Shown: positions 25,000 through 32,393 of the stretch, piece after piece
How positions within the stretch are numbered: the stretch's first letter is position 1
Layout of the letters: each line of letters starts with the position of its first letter
NCBI GenBank assembly: GCA_963739795.1
Contig: CAVUBL010000005.1
Location: 19,199-83,198, forward strand
From: CAVUBL01 sp963739795
GTDB taxonomy: Bacteria; Acidobacteriota; Thermoanaerobaculia; Multivoradales; DATKCC01
Direction: 5' to 3'
Length of the DNA: 64,000 nucleotides
Made by a program: the position numbers and the translations under genes
The notes under the pieces: model-generated
The model's input: the letters and a program-made list of their open reading frames with translations, nothing else
The model's database searches: none
Told to the model about the DNA's origin: nothing

Positions 25000-25764
25000 G
25001 GCCGAAGAAGGCCGTGAACTCGAAAGCTCCAACAGCTCGAGTCTGTTCGAGCTGGACTGAAATTACGCGATATCTTGGCGAGTTTCCATCGCCGAAAAAG
25101 ACAGTCGATGACCTTGGCAGCGTAACAACTCAGGGCTGGGCCTTCCGAGGGCTGAAGAAGTTTTCATATAAGCTAGAACCGACGATCGAGCGAGAGGCCA
25201 AAGCGAAGGGAGTTGGCTGGGCCGTCCTTGAGACGAATGTCTCCTCCGAGTTTGAGTCGCGGGCCCGAATTCATCTAAGCTCATACCTCACTCCAAAGGA
25301 CCACTTGACTCGGCTCGCTCTTATGCCAAGCTGCGGAGAGATTTCCGGAAGGACGCACGGGAATCCACCGAGGCGAAACCGCGAACCCCCTGGATCTGGA
25401 CAATTGCGTTACTCCCAACGACGTCTTGGTTAGCGAGAGCGAGGAATGGTACAGGTTGGTCGTCGAGTCTTTAGCCGCCGTAAGTACACGGAGAGGCGAG
25501 CTGGAGCGGAGTGGGTGCGTTTGCCTGGCTACGCCGCCGTCCTTCAACCCGAGGTTGGCTAGCCAACAGGGCGCCTTCCTACTCAACTGCTCGAAGGGCC
25601 TGTCTTGTGAAGTCTCACTGGAGAGGATGATGCAGGCGCGGAGTGGGTGGCGCAGGACTTTCGATATCCCCGTAGATCTCTTGCCAGAGATCGAAGAGCG
25701 ACTTTTCCAAATGAATGTCCACGAGCAGTCGCTTTTCCCGGATCTCGAGGGCTCGCGGGTTTGA
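24987..25764 (+). pseudogene. Broken FRG-domain gene
   Basis: The 5' part (GTG at 24987) encodes an FRG-domain N-terminus: CSSWTEITRYLGEF, GWAFRGLKKFSYKLEPTIER and NVSSEFESRARIHL. The 3' part, in another frame and open to 25764, encodes the FRG end: FNPRLASQQGAFLLN, then FDIPVDLLPEIEERLF and EQSLFPDLEGSRV. The core that should join them, with QHxGxPTRLLDWT, is missing, and all three frames hold fragments around 25300-25430. A deletion plus frameshift therefore seems likely. This DNA has visibly lower GC than its surroundings, which suggests recent acquisition. FRG proteins are associated with phage defence and nucleotide- or ADP-ribose-related activities; this copy should be inactive. Confidence 0.7.
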
Positions 25765-26063
25765 TTCGGCAGAAGGTCCGGCTCCATTGGGGGTAGACTC
25801 CGGAGGGTAAGGGACTTCGGATCTCGGAGGAGGGCGCCCCGTCCGGCAAGCTTCTGGCATTTGGACCCTGCAGGTGTGGCAACCCGTGGCGGCCGATCGC
25901 GGTCTCGCTCCTGAGCATCACCGGCTTCTTCAACTCCCGGGCTCCGGCGGTCCCGCTCTCCGAGGTGCTCTTCGTGTGGCTCCCTCTGTCAAGAAGGTAA
26001 CTCGAGGGTTGCCGCCGCAACAGGGGCATTGGAGGAGCGAGCGGACCGCTCGAGCTGAGCTGC
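25765..26063. other. Intergenic region after the FRG remnant
   Basis: This stretch of about 300 bases returns to high GC. No gene or RNA is recognisable. It ends at the promoter of the next antitoxin gene. Confidence 0.4.
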
Positions 26064-26075
26064 TACGATTCCGGT

Positions 26076-26333
26076 ATGACGCCGAAGGTGAAGTCGATTC
26101 TGGCGAGAGCTCTACGTCTTTCGGAGGCGGAGCGAGCGGACCTTGCTGCAACGCTCCTGGAGAGCCTGGAGCCCGAGCTCTCGCCCGAGGAAGAGGAGGC
26201 AGTCGAGGAAGCCTGGAAGCGAGAGATAGCGGCCCGGGTGGCTCAGATCGAGGCCGGCGAGGCCGAGATGATTCCTTGGGAAGAGGTGCGCGAGGAGCTG
26301 CGTGCGAAGTTGCGTAGCTGGCGGACGAGGTAA
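26076..26333 (+). CDS. Addiction-module antitoxin (PF09720/TIGR02574 type)
   Basis: This 85-residue helical protein has the family signature KSILARALRLSEAERADLAA, then TLLESL, followed by an acidic stretch (LSPEEEEAVEEAWKREIAAR) and IPWEEVREEL. Such proteins usually precede a RelE/ParE toxin gene. Here none follows, and instead a DUF4160-DUF2442 pair begins 12 bases later. A TACGAT box at 26064-26069 ends six bases before the ATG, so the message may be leaderless. It could be an orphan antitoxin or part of a three-gene module with the DUF pair. Confidence 0.85.
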   Translation: MTPKVKSILARALRLSEAERADLAATLLESLEPELSPEEEEAVEEAWKREIAARVAQIEAGEAEMIPWEEVREELRAKLRSWRTR

Positions 26334-26345
26334 GTTCTTCTCGGC

Positions 26346-26615
26346 ATGCCAGAAATCTGTCGGTTCTTCGGGGTTATCATTCGCATGTACGCGGAGGCCG
26401 GTGAGCAGCATCACCGCCCCCACCTCCACGCCTACTACCACGGTGACGTGGTGATTTGTGCGATCGACGCGATCGAGATCGTAGCGGGCTCCCTTCCGCT
26501 AAAGCAGAGAAGGCTGGTCGAGGCCTGGGCGGAGCTGCACCAAGACGAGCTTCTGGAGAACTGGAGCCGCTTGCAGGACGGCCACCCGGCGCGTAGGATT
26601 GAGCCTCTTCGATGA
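26346..26615 (+). CDS. DUF4160 protein (intact copy)
   Basis: This 89-residue protein has the standard DUF4160 start MPEICRFFGVIIRMYAEAG, then HHRPHLHAYYHGD, a central AIEIVAGSLPLKQRRLVEAW and the ending RRIEPLR. The conserved His-x-Pro-His-x-His cluster suggests metal or nucleic-acid contact, although no activity is established for the family. It lies 12 bases after the PF09720 antitoxin and overlaps the DUF2442 start by ATGA. It is a divergent paralog of the damaged copy at 24413-24634. Confidence 0.85.
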   Translation: MPEICRFFGVIIRMYAEAGEQHHRPHLHAYYHGDVVICAIDAIEIVAGSLPLKQRRLVEAWAELHQDELLENWSRLQDGHPARRIEPLR

Positions 26616-26932
26616 GAATCCCTGCCATGCCCCACTCGATCTACCGCGTCATCTCTGTCAAGGTCACCGGCACTCATCGGCTGCTGGTAGGCTTCGACGA
26701 TGGCTGTGCGCGGGAGATCGACCTGGAGCCCATCCTCGAGGGCGAGATCTATGGACCGCTTCGCGATCCAGGGACGTTCGCCAAGGTCTCGATCGATCCC
26801 GAGGTCCAGACCGTCGTCTGGCCGAACGGTGCGGACTTCGATCCCGCGACTCTGCACGATTGGCCGGAACACGAGAACGCCATGAGGAGTCTGGCGCGAC
26901 GGTGGGCTCTCGCGCCCGCGGCGAAAGCGTAG
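26612..26932 (+). CDS. DUF2442 protein (partner of DUF4160)
   Basis: This 106-residue protein contains the DUF2442 fold motifs YRVISVKVTGTHRLLVGFDD, LEPILEGEIYGPLRD and TVVWPNGADFDPATLHD, ending WPEHENAMRSLARRWAL. Its ATG overlaps the DUF4160 stop (ATGA), so the two are translationally coupled. DUF2442 and DUF4160 are consistently paired in bacteria and look like a toxin-antitoxin unit; which member is toxic is not known. It is about 50 percent similar by eye to the DUF2442 at 24640. Confidence 0.85.
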   Translation: MRIPAMPHSIYRVISVKVTGTHRLLVGFDDGCAREIDLEPILEGEIYGPLRDPGTFAKVSIDPEVQTVVWPNGADFDPATLHDWPEHENAMRSLARRWALAPAAKA

Positions 26933-26993
26933 CCGCGACCTCGACCAAGCAGGCGGTGGGTTCACGCCGCCGGTAGTCGAGGCGGCGTCAACG

Positions 26994-27518
26994 ATGGGCA
27001 AGCACCATTCACACCTCGTGGGGGCTATCCTTCTGGTGGTCGGCATATGGCTGGGCGGCGGGGCCTTCGCGGCGCCTTCTGGCTCGACGCCGGCCAAGGA
27101 GGAGACCCCGATGCCCCATCACGCCCGCGGCACCTTCGACGTCGACTTGAAACCGCTACCCGCCGAGGAGGTGACCGGCGGCGAGGCCGTGGGGCGGATG
27201 TCGATCGGCAAGAGCTTCCACGGTGATCTCGAGGGCACCAGCAAGGGGCAGATGCTCGCCGTGCAGACCGGCGTCGAAGGCTCTGCGGGGTACGTGGCGA
27301 TGGAGATCGTCACCGGCACCCTCGCCGGCCGGAGCGGCACCTTCGCCCTCCAACACACGGGCACCATGACGCGAGGCGCCCCCCACCTCGCCGTCACCGT
27401 GGTCCCCGACTCGGGCACCGGGGAGCTCGCCGGTCTCGCCGGCAACCTGTCCATCGACATCAAGGACGGGAAGCACTTCTACGACTTCGAGTACACGCTT
27501 CCCGAGGCGTCGAAGTAG
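26994..27518 (+). CDS. Secreted DUF3224-family protein
   Basis: This is a 174-residue protein. The DUF3224 domain (HHARGTFDVDLKPLPAEE, then IGKSFHGDLEGTSKGQMLA, TLAGRSGTFALQHTG and GTGELAGLAG) covers nearly all of it, predicting a small allene-oxide-cyclase-like beta barrel. The family is usually cytoplasmic and about 130 residues long. Here an extra N-terminus of about 40 residues with a hydrophobic stretch (HLVGAILLVVGIWLGGGAFA) looks like a signal peptide. An ATG at the domain start (MPHHARG) could give the cytoplasmic form. No catalytic role is known. It sits alone inside the toxin-antitoxin cluster. Confidence 0.8.
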   Translation: MGKHHSHLVGAILLVVGIWLGGGAFAAPSGSTPAKEETPMPHHARGTFDVDLKPLPAEEVTGGEAVGRMSIGKSFHGDLEGTSKGQMLAVQTGVEGSAGYVAMEIVTGTLAGRSGTFALQHTGTMTRGAPHLAVTVVPDSGTGELAGLAGNLSIDIKDGKHFYDFEYTLPEASK

Positions 27519-27556
27519 CCCTCGGGCGAGACCGGGCCGAGCCGCGGCGAATGTGC

Positions 27557-27562
27557 TATCAT
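27557..27562 (+). promoter_or_regulatory. -10 box immediately before the FitA-type antitoxin
   Basis: TATCAT preceded by TGTGC looks like an extended -10 element. It ends eight bases before the ATG at 27571, so transcription would begin at or next to the start codon, implying a leaderless message. Confidence 0.45.
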
Positions 27563-27570
27563 TGCTTGCA

Positions 27571-27876
27571 ATGAAGGCAACGCCCGCTAAGAAGCCCGCC
27601 ATGGCCCAACTCACCGTCCGCAAGCTCGACCCCGAGCTCGTCCGCCGCCTCAAGATGCGCGCGGCGGAGCACAACCGCTCGGCCGAGGCCGAGCACCGCG
27701 CGATCTTGGAGGCGGCCCTCGCCCCGGGCTCGCCGGACTTCTGGGAGCACGCGGCGAGCCTCCGGACCGAGACCGCGGGCCGGAGCGCCACCGACAGCGT
27801 CGAGCTTCTGCGCGCCGACCGCCGCCGCGATGTTCCGGACGGGCCCCGGGCCGCCGGTCGGACCGCCGATCGATGA
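27571..27876 (+). CDS. FitA/VapB-type Arc-like antitoxin
   Basis: This is a 101-residue antitoxin. The core MAQLTVRKLDPELVRRLKMR, then AAEHNRSAEAEHRAILEAAL is the FitA ribbon-helix-helix domain that binds DNA and the PIN toxin. A disordered arginine-rich tail follows. The ATG at 27571 fits the leaderless promoter; an ATG at 27601 (MAQLTV) is where homologs usually begin and is a fair alternative, although it has no clear ribosome site. It overlaps the PIN toxin gene by ATGA. Confidence 0.85.
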   Translation: MKATPAKKPAMAQLTVRKLDPELVRRLKMRAAEHNRSAEAEHRAILEAALAPGSPDFWEHAASLRTETAGRSATDSVELLRADRRRDVPDGPRAAGRTADR

Positions 27877-28493
27877 GCGCCTGGATCGTCGACGCCAGCG
27901 TCGCGGTCAAGTGGCTGGTGGAGGAGCCGGGAAGCGAGGCGGCCGCGGCGCTTCGCGGCGAGGAGCTCCACGCGCCGGACTGGATCCTGGTCGAGTGCGC
28001 CAACGTCCTGTGGGCCAAGGCGCGCCGGCGCGAGATCACCGGGGAGGAGGCCGACCGCGGCTTGGCCCTGCTTCGCGAGGCGCCTTGGACGCTCGCGCCG
28101 GCCGGCGAGCTGCTCGTCAAGGCCCTCGCCCTGGCCCACGAGCTCGCCCACCCGGTCTACGACTGTCTTTACCTGGCGCTCGCCTTTGACCGGGATGCGC
28201 CCCTGGTCACCGCCGACGCGCGGTTCGTGACCGCGGTCCGGGGCAGCGGCCTCTACGGTGCGCCGATCCGGGCGCTGGGCGAGCAGGTGGCGGCGGGCCA
28301 GGTCATGGAGGGGGAAGGTCGTAGGACCTCGGGCTGCGCTACGCTGGGTCCGCCATGCGACCCCCGAGCCTTCCGGTCCTTCTTCCCGCGCTCCTCGCCA
28401 TCGCGCTTCTCGCCGGCGCCTGCCGCCCGCAGCCGCCCGCGCCCCCGCCGCCCTCCGAGCCCGCCTACGTGCCCGGCCTGGGCGAGATCATGA
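27873..28493 (+). CDS. vapC: PIN-domain ribonuclease toxin (VapC/FitB) with run-on C-terminal tail
   Basis: The PIN domain covers residues 1-137 and has the four acidic residues in place: Asp7 (VDASVAVKWL), Glu41 (LVECAN), Asp97 (VYDCLYLALA) and Asp115 (VTADARF). VapC toxins are about 130-145 residues, but this frame runs on for 69 more residues of Pro/Arg/Ser-rich sequence to 28493. The extension overlaps the next gene by 139 bases and is simply that gene read in another frame. The native stop codon therefore seems to have been lost. It is translationally coupled to the antitoxin. The toxin is expected to cleave tRNA or rRNA. Confidence 0.85.
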   Translation: MSAWIVDASVAVKWLVEEPGSEAAAALRGEELHAPDWILVECANVLWAKARRREITGEEADRGLALLREAPWTLAPAGELLVKALALAHELAHPVYDCLYLALAFDRDAPLVTADARFVTAVRGSGLYGAPIRALGEQVAAGQVMEGEGRRTSGCATLGPPCDPRAFRSFFPRSSPSRFSPAPAARSRPRPRRPPSPPTCPAWARS

Positions 28494-28852
28494 CTTTCAA
28501 CCAGATGCGCCACTCGAAGCTCTGGTTCGCCGGCCAGGCCGAGAACTGGCCCCTGGCCGCCTACGAGCTCGACGAGCTCCGCGAGGGCTTCGACGACGTG
28601 GTCCGCCTCCACCCCACCCAGAAGGGCTCGCCCCTGCCCATCAAGGACCTGGTGCCCAAGATGGTGACCGAGCCGCTCCACCAGCTCGATCTCGCCATCC
28701 AGGCCAAGGACAGGGCGCGCTTCGACGACGCCTTCGACGAGCTGACCCGCGCGTGCAACTCCTGCCACCAGGCGGCGAACTTCGGCTTCAACGTGGTCCG
28801 GCGGCCCACGGCCAATCCCTTCACCAACCAGGTCTTCGCGCCGGCGAAGTAG
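28355..28852 (+). CDS. Single-heme cytochrome c-like lipoprotein
   Basis: This is a 165-residue lipoprotein. The N-terminus MRPPSLPVLLPALLAIALLA with GAC23 is a lipobox, and a proline-rich linker follows. The remainder is helical (GEIMTFNQMRHSKLWFAGQA, ELDELREGFDDVV), and near the C-terminus ACNSCHQAANFGFNV provides a CxxCH heme site at Cys134-His138. A single C-terminal CxxCH at the end of a helical bundle is the layout of cytochrome c-prime-like proteins. It probably carries an electron or a gas ligand in the periplasm. The gene begins inside the run-on 3' end of the PIN toxin frame, but it is unlikely to be functionally related to it. Confidence 0.8.
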   Translation: MRPPSLPVLLPALLAIALLAGACRPQPPAPPPPSEPAYVPGLGEIMTFNQMRHSKLWFAGQAENWPLAAYELDELREGFDDVVRLHPTQKGSPLPIKDLVPKMVTEPLHQLDLAIQAKDRARFDDAFDELTRACNSCHQAANFGFNVVRRPTANPFTNQVFAPAK

Positions 28853-28999
28853 GCGCGACGACTGGCGGATGCAAGCTCCACTCGGCGCCGGAGGCACGGT
28901 GACCGAGCCGGGGTTGGCCTCGGGTTCCTCCTACGACCTCGACCCCCCGCCCTCCTCTTTCTTTCGGTCCTCTGTCCCCCAGCCCAATAGCCGGCGGGG

Positions 29000-29127
29000 G
29001 GGACGTCCCCTTCCCCCCCTGGGCGTGGGAAGGGGATCGAGGGGTTGCGGAGGGGATCCGATGAATCGTCCCCTTCCCCCCGTGGGGTGAAGAGGGGATT
29101 GATTGGGTTGTGGGGGGCGTCCGATCA
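29000..29127 (-). repeat. Stop-codon-associated hairpin repeat, two copies
   Basis: There are two consecutive units at about 29000-29066 and 29067-29127. Each pairs a CCCCTTCC arm with a GGAAGGGG or GAAGAGGGG arm and ends with GGGGATCCGAT or GGGGCGTCCGATCA. Read on the minus strand, the array starts exactly at the TGA of the SDR gene (TGATCGGACGCCCCCC). It is the same family as at 48205, 54612, 59135, 61819 and 63975. Confidence 0.8.
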
Positions 29128-29931
29128 GGACAGGCCCCGAATCGCCCCGCCGTCCACCGCCACCGCCTGGCCGGTGACGAACGAGGCCGCCGGCGAGCAG
29201 AGGAAAGCGATCACCTCACCGATCTCGTCGGGGGTCGCCATCCGGCCGGCGGGGACGTCGCCGGCGAGCTGCAGCTCCACCGCCTCGGGGGAGTTCCCGG
29301 TGCGCGCCGCCCGGTCCGCGATCAGCTCGGCCTGGCGGTCGGTCTTGGTGTAGCCGGGGAGCACGGCGTTGACCGTCACGCCGTCGGCGGCCACCTCGCG
29401 CGACAGGGTCTTCAGGTAGCCGAGGAGGCCCGGGCGCAGGGAGTTCGAGAGGGCGAGCCCCGGGATCGGCTGACGGGCGGAGATGGAGTTGATCGCCACG
29501 ATGCGGCCCCACCCCCGCTCGCGCATGCCCGGGAGCACCAGACGGCAGAGCCGGGGCACGAAGAGGAAGACGAGGGGCAGCGCGCGGGCCCAGTCCTCCT
29601 CGGTGACCTCGAGCGCCGGCTTGGCCGGGGGACCGCCGCCGTTGGGCACCAGGACGTCGATCCGTCCGAAGCGCTCTGCTACGCCGGCCACGAGCCGCTC
29701 CAGGGCGCCGAGGTCGGCAACGTCGGCCGCCAGGGAGACGACCTCGGCGGTTCCGGGCGAAGCGGCGAGCTCCGAACGAGCGCGCTCGAGCTTCTCGCCG
29801 CCCCGCGAGGAGAGGACCAGGGTGGCGCCGCGGCGGGCGAGAGCGCGGGCGGCGGCCAGGCCGAGGCCGGCGGAAGCCCCGGTCACCAGGGCCACCCGGC
29901 CGGTGAGGTCACGCTCCAGGGAGGTGTCCAT
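29125..29931 (-). CDS. Short-chain dehydrogenase/reductase with altered active site
   Basis: This 268-residue Rossmann-fold protein has cofactor motif TGASAGLG (residues 17-24), a DVADLGAL adenine-contact region and VPNGGGPP in place of NNAG. The catalytic region reads INSISARQPIPGLALSNSLR. The serine of the usual triad is present, but YxxxK is replaced by SxxxR (S-N-S-L-R). A subgroup of SDRs annotated as 3-oxoacyl reductase-like has this SN-x-x-R form, so activity may be changed rather than lost. The ATG at 29931 (MDTSLERDLTGRVALVTG) is the natural start; the longer frame runs into the VWA gene's upstream region. It diverges from the VWA pair. Confidence 0.85.
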   Translation of the reverse strand: MDTSLERDLTGRVALVTGASAGLGLAAARALARRGATLVLSSRGGEKLERARSELAASPGTAEVVSLAADVADLGALERLVAGVAERFGRIDVLVPNGGGPPAKPALEVTEEDWARALPLVFLFVPRLCRLVLPGMRERGWGRIVAINSISARQPIPGLALSNSLRPGLLGYLKTLSREVAADGVTVNAVLPGYTKTDRQAELIADRAARTGNSPEAVELQLAGDVPAGRMATPDEIGEVIAFLCSPAASFVTGQAVAVDGGAIRGLS

Positions 29932-30041
29932 GGGCCGGCAGGTTAGCAGCAACGGGGCGCCGTGGCACCGCTCTTGCGTTTCTTCGCGACAGATCCTCCG
30001 GCATCGCTCCGCGATCGACCTGTCTCTTTCGGGAGGAATAC

Positions 30042-32309
30042 ATGAAGCAGGCTTCGATTCCCAGCTACGTCGCCTCGGCCGCGGTGCTCGCGGCCGCTTG
30101 CCTCGCCGTCCTCTGCGGTTCACCCACCGTCCTCGCCCAGGGGCAAGAGCGCTCGGATAAAGGGACGGTCTTCACCGGCGAGACGACGGTCGTCGCCGTC
30201 GAGGTTCCGGTCCAGGTGGTGGTGGGCGACGAGCCCGTCCGTGGCCTCCAGGCGAAGGACTTCCACGTGTACGACGGGGGGACCCTCCGGCCGCTCACCG
30301 GCTTCGAGGTGGTGGACCAGGGCCGGAGCTCGAGCGAGGCCGGTCGGGGGGCGGGAAGAAACGCGCAGCCGCCTGCCTTCGCCGAGACGCCGCCTGCTGG
30401 ACGGCGCCACTTCCTGCTCCTGTTCGACTTAGCCTTCACCCGGCCCGGGTACATCGCGCGGGCCGTCGATTCGGCTCGCAAGCTCGTGGCCTCCGGCCTC
30501 CAGCCTTCCGACCTCGTGGCCGTGGCCATCTACAGCGATCGAGAGGGAGTCAGAATGCCTCTCGGCTTCACCCCGGACCGGGCACAGGTGGACCGGGCCC
30601 TCGACGTCCTCGACGCCCTGCTGCAGGGCAAGCGGCCTGCGAAGGACTCCCGCGCGGCCGCCCTGAAGGCCGATCCTCTGGGCTTGACGACGGGCGGCTG
30701 GGGTGTGGATCTCGCCGAGGCGGGCGACGCCCAGGGGTATCGCACGAGTGCGTTCGCCGAGGCCTTGGCCGCCGAGACCGGGGCCGGACAGTTCAGTGGC
30801 TTCCACAGCATCCACGAACGCTCTTCGGGAGCATTCCTGGAGCGGAACATCCTCGCCCACAGCGCGGACCTCTCGGAGCAGACGATCCGCGCCCAGCGGG
30901 CCGACCAGGTGATCGACCAGGCCGAGGCGTTGAGAGAGCTCGCCGTCCAGCTCCGGGCCGTCGAAGGGTCGAAGCACCTGGTGCTCTTCAGCCAGGGTTT
31001 CGACGAGACCCTGTTCAACGCCTTCCACAACGACAAGGGGGCGGGTTTCAACGGAGAAGGGACGAACGGTCTGCTCGAGCGCAAGGTCAGCGCGATGATC
31101 ACCGAGCTCCGGCGCTCGGGGTGGGTGATCGAGGGCGTCGACGTGGGGGGGATCGCCGGCGGTGCCGCGGGGTCCGATTCCCTCGGCTTCAAGAACGGTC
31201 TCGCCCTGCTGGCTCACGAGACCGGTGGCACCCTGGTCGAGAACAGCAACGATCTCGCCGCGGGCCTCCACGACGTCCTGCAGCGCACGAGCGTGACCTA
31301 TCTCCTCACCTTCCAGGCGGCGGACGTGCCGCTGGACGGCTCGTTCCGGCCGCTGCGAGTGGAGGTCGACGGCCTTCCAAAAGGCGCGCACGTGGTCTAT
31401 CGGACCGGCCACTACGCGCCCAGACCCCTGGGCCAGGAGAAGCCTCTCGCCGAGCGCACCGAGGTGGCGGCTCGCCTGCTGGGCGGCGAGGAGTCGTCGG
31501 GTCTGGACATCGCGGTACGGGCCACGGCCCTCGACTACGACGGCGCGCTGGCCCAGGTGCCGGTGCTCGCCGAGGTGCCCGGGAACGAGCTCGTGGGTGG
31601 CGCCCCGGCGAGCGACGGCGGCTCGATCGAGACGCAGATCTACGCCTACGCCTTCGGCGAAGACGGCCGCGTGGCCGATTTCTTCGCCCGGTCGGTCAAG
31701 CTCGACGGCGCCGAGCTCTCGGGGAAGAGTGCGGCGCAGGGAGCCAAGCTGGCGGGCGAGCTCGAGCTGGCGCCCGGCACCTACGAGCTCCGAGTCCTGG
31801 TGCGGGTGCCGGCGACCGGCCGGGACGGAATGAGCCGGATCACCCTGGACGTGCCGCCGGCGGGCGCCGGGCCTCGCCTGCTGCCGCCGCTCTTCGTGCA
31901 ACCGGCGGGGGAGCGCTGGGTCGTGGCCTCGGTGGTTCCGGGCGCTGCGACGACCGGCGCGGCCCAGGCCTATCCCTTCGTCGTCGAGGGCAAGCGGATC
32001 GCCCCGTCGGCCGTGCCGGTCCTGGAGCGCGGCGAGGTGGCGCGCCTGCTGGTTCCGGGGATCGGGCTCGCGGAGACCGGAGTCGAGATCGAAACGCGGA
32101 TCGTCGACGAGCAGGGCCGCGCGATGAAGGCGGGAAGCCTCCAGATCGTCGGCCGGCGCCAGCCCGAGCCAGGGCAACCGGATCTGTTGGTGGGCCGCTT
32201 CGACCCGGACGGCCTCGAGCCCGGGGCCTACCGGCTGGAGGTCCTTCTCCCGCCGGACCCCGAGGGCACGCGCGAGGTCGCCTACGCACCGTTCCGGATC
32301 AAGGGCTAG
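30042..32309 (+). CDS. VWFA-related acidobacterial protein, copy 1
   Basis: This 755-residue secreted protein (signal peptide YVASAAVLAAACLAVLCGSP) has the layout of the VWFA-related acidobacterial domain family (TIGR03436). A beta domain with VVVGDEPVRGLQAKDFHVYD comes first, a von Willebrand A domain spans about residues 125-330, and a roughly 400-residue tail contains PLRVEVDGLPKGAHVVYRTG. The MIDAS DxSxS motif is degenerate here (FDLAFT). The ATG at 30042 has GGGAGG upstream. It is followed 84 bases later by a paralog of the same length. Family members are often extracellular and are thought to mediate protein binding; the partners are unknown. Confidence 0.88.
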   Translation: MKQASIPSYVASAAVLAAACLAVLCGSPTVLAQGQERSDKGTVFTGETTVVAVEVPVQVVVGDEPVRGLQAKDFHVYDGGTLRPLTGFEVVDQGRSSSEAGRGAGRNAQPPAFAETPPAGRRHFLLLFDLAFTRPGYIARAVDSARKLVASGLQPSDLVAVAIYSDREGVRMPLGFTPDRAQVDRALDVLDALLQGKRPAKDSRAAALKADPLGLTTGGWGVDLAEAGDAQGYRTSAFAEALAAETGAGQFSGFHSIHERSSGAFLERNILAHSADLSEQTIRAQRADQVIDQAEALRELAVQLRAVEGSKHLVLFSQGFDETLFNAFHNDKGAGFNGEGTNGLLERKVSAMITELRRSGWVIEGVDVGGIAGGAAGSDSLGFKNGLALLAHETGGTLVENSNDLAAGLHDVLQRTSVTYLLTFQAADVPLDGSFRPLRVEVDGLPKGAHVVYRTGHYAPRPLGQEKPLAERTEVAARLLGGEESSGLDIAVRATALDYDGALAQVPVLAEVPGNELVGGAPASDGGSIETQIYAYAFGEDGRVADFFARSVKLDGAELSGKSAAQGAKLAGELELAPGTYELRVLVRVPATGRDGMSRITLDVPPAGAGPRLLPPLFVQPAGERWVVASVVPGAATTGAAQAYPFVVEGKRIAPSAVPVLERGEVARLLVPGIGLAETGVEIETRIVDEQGRAMKAGSLQIVGRRQPEPGQPDLLVGRFDPDGLEPGAYRLEVLLPPDPEGTREVAYAPFRIKG

Positions 32310-32393
32310 GGAATGGGGGCCGGGGGGGCCGTGCCTTTCTCGACAGACTGTTCCGCCCCACGTAGCGATCATCTGGCTTTGCAGGAGGACGAC

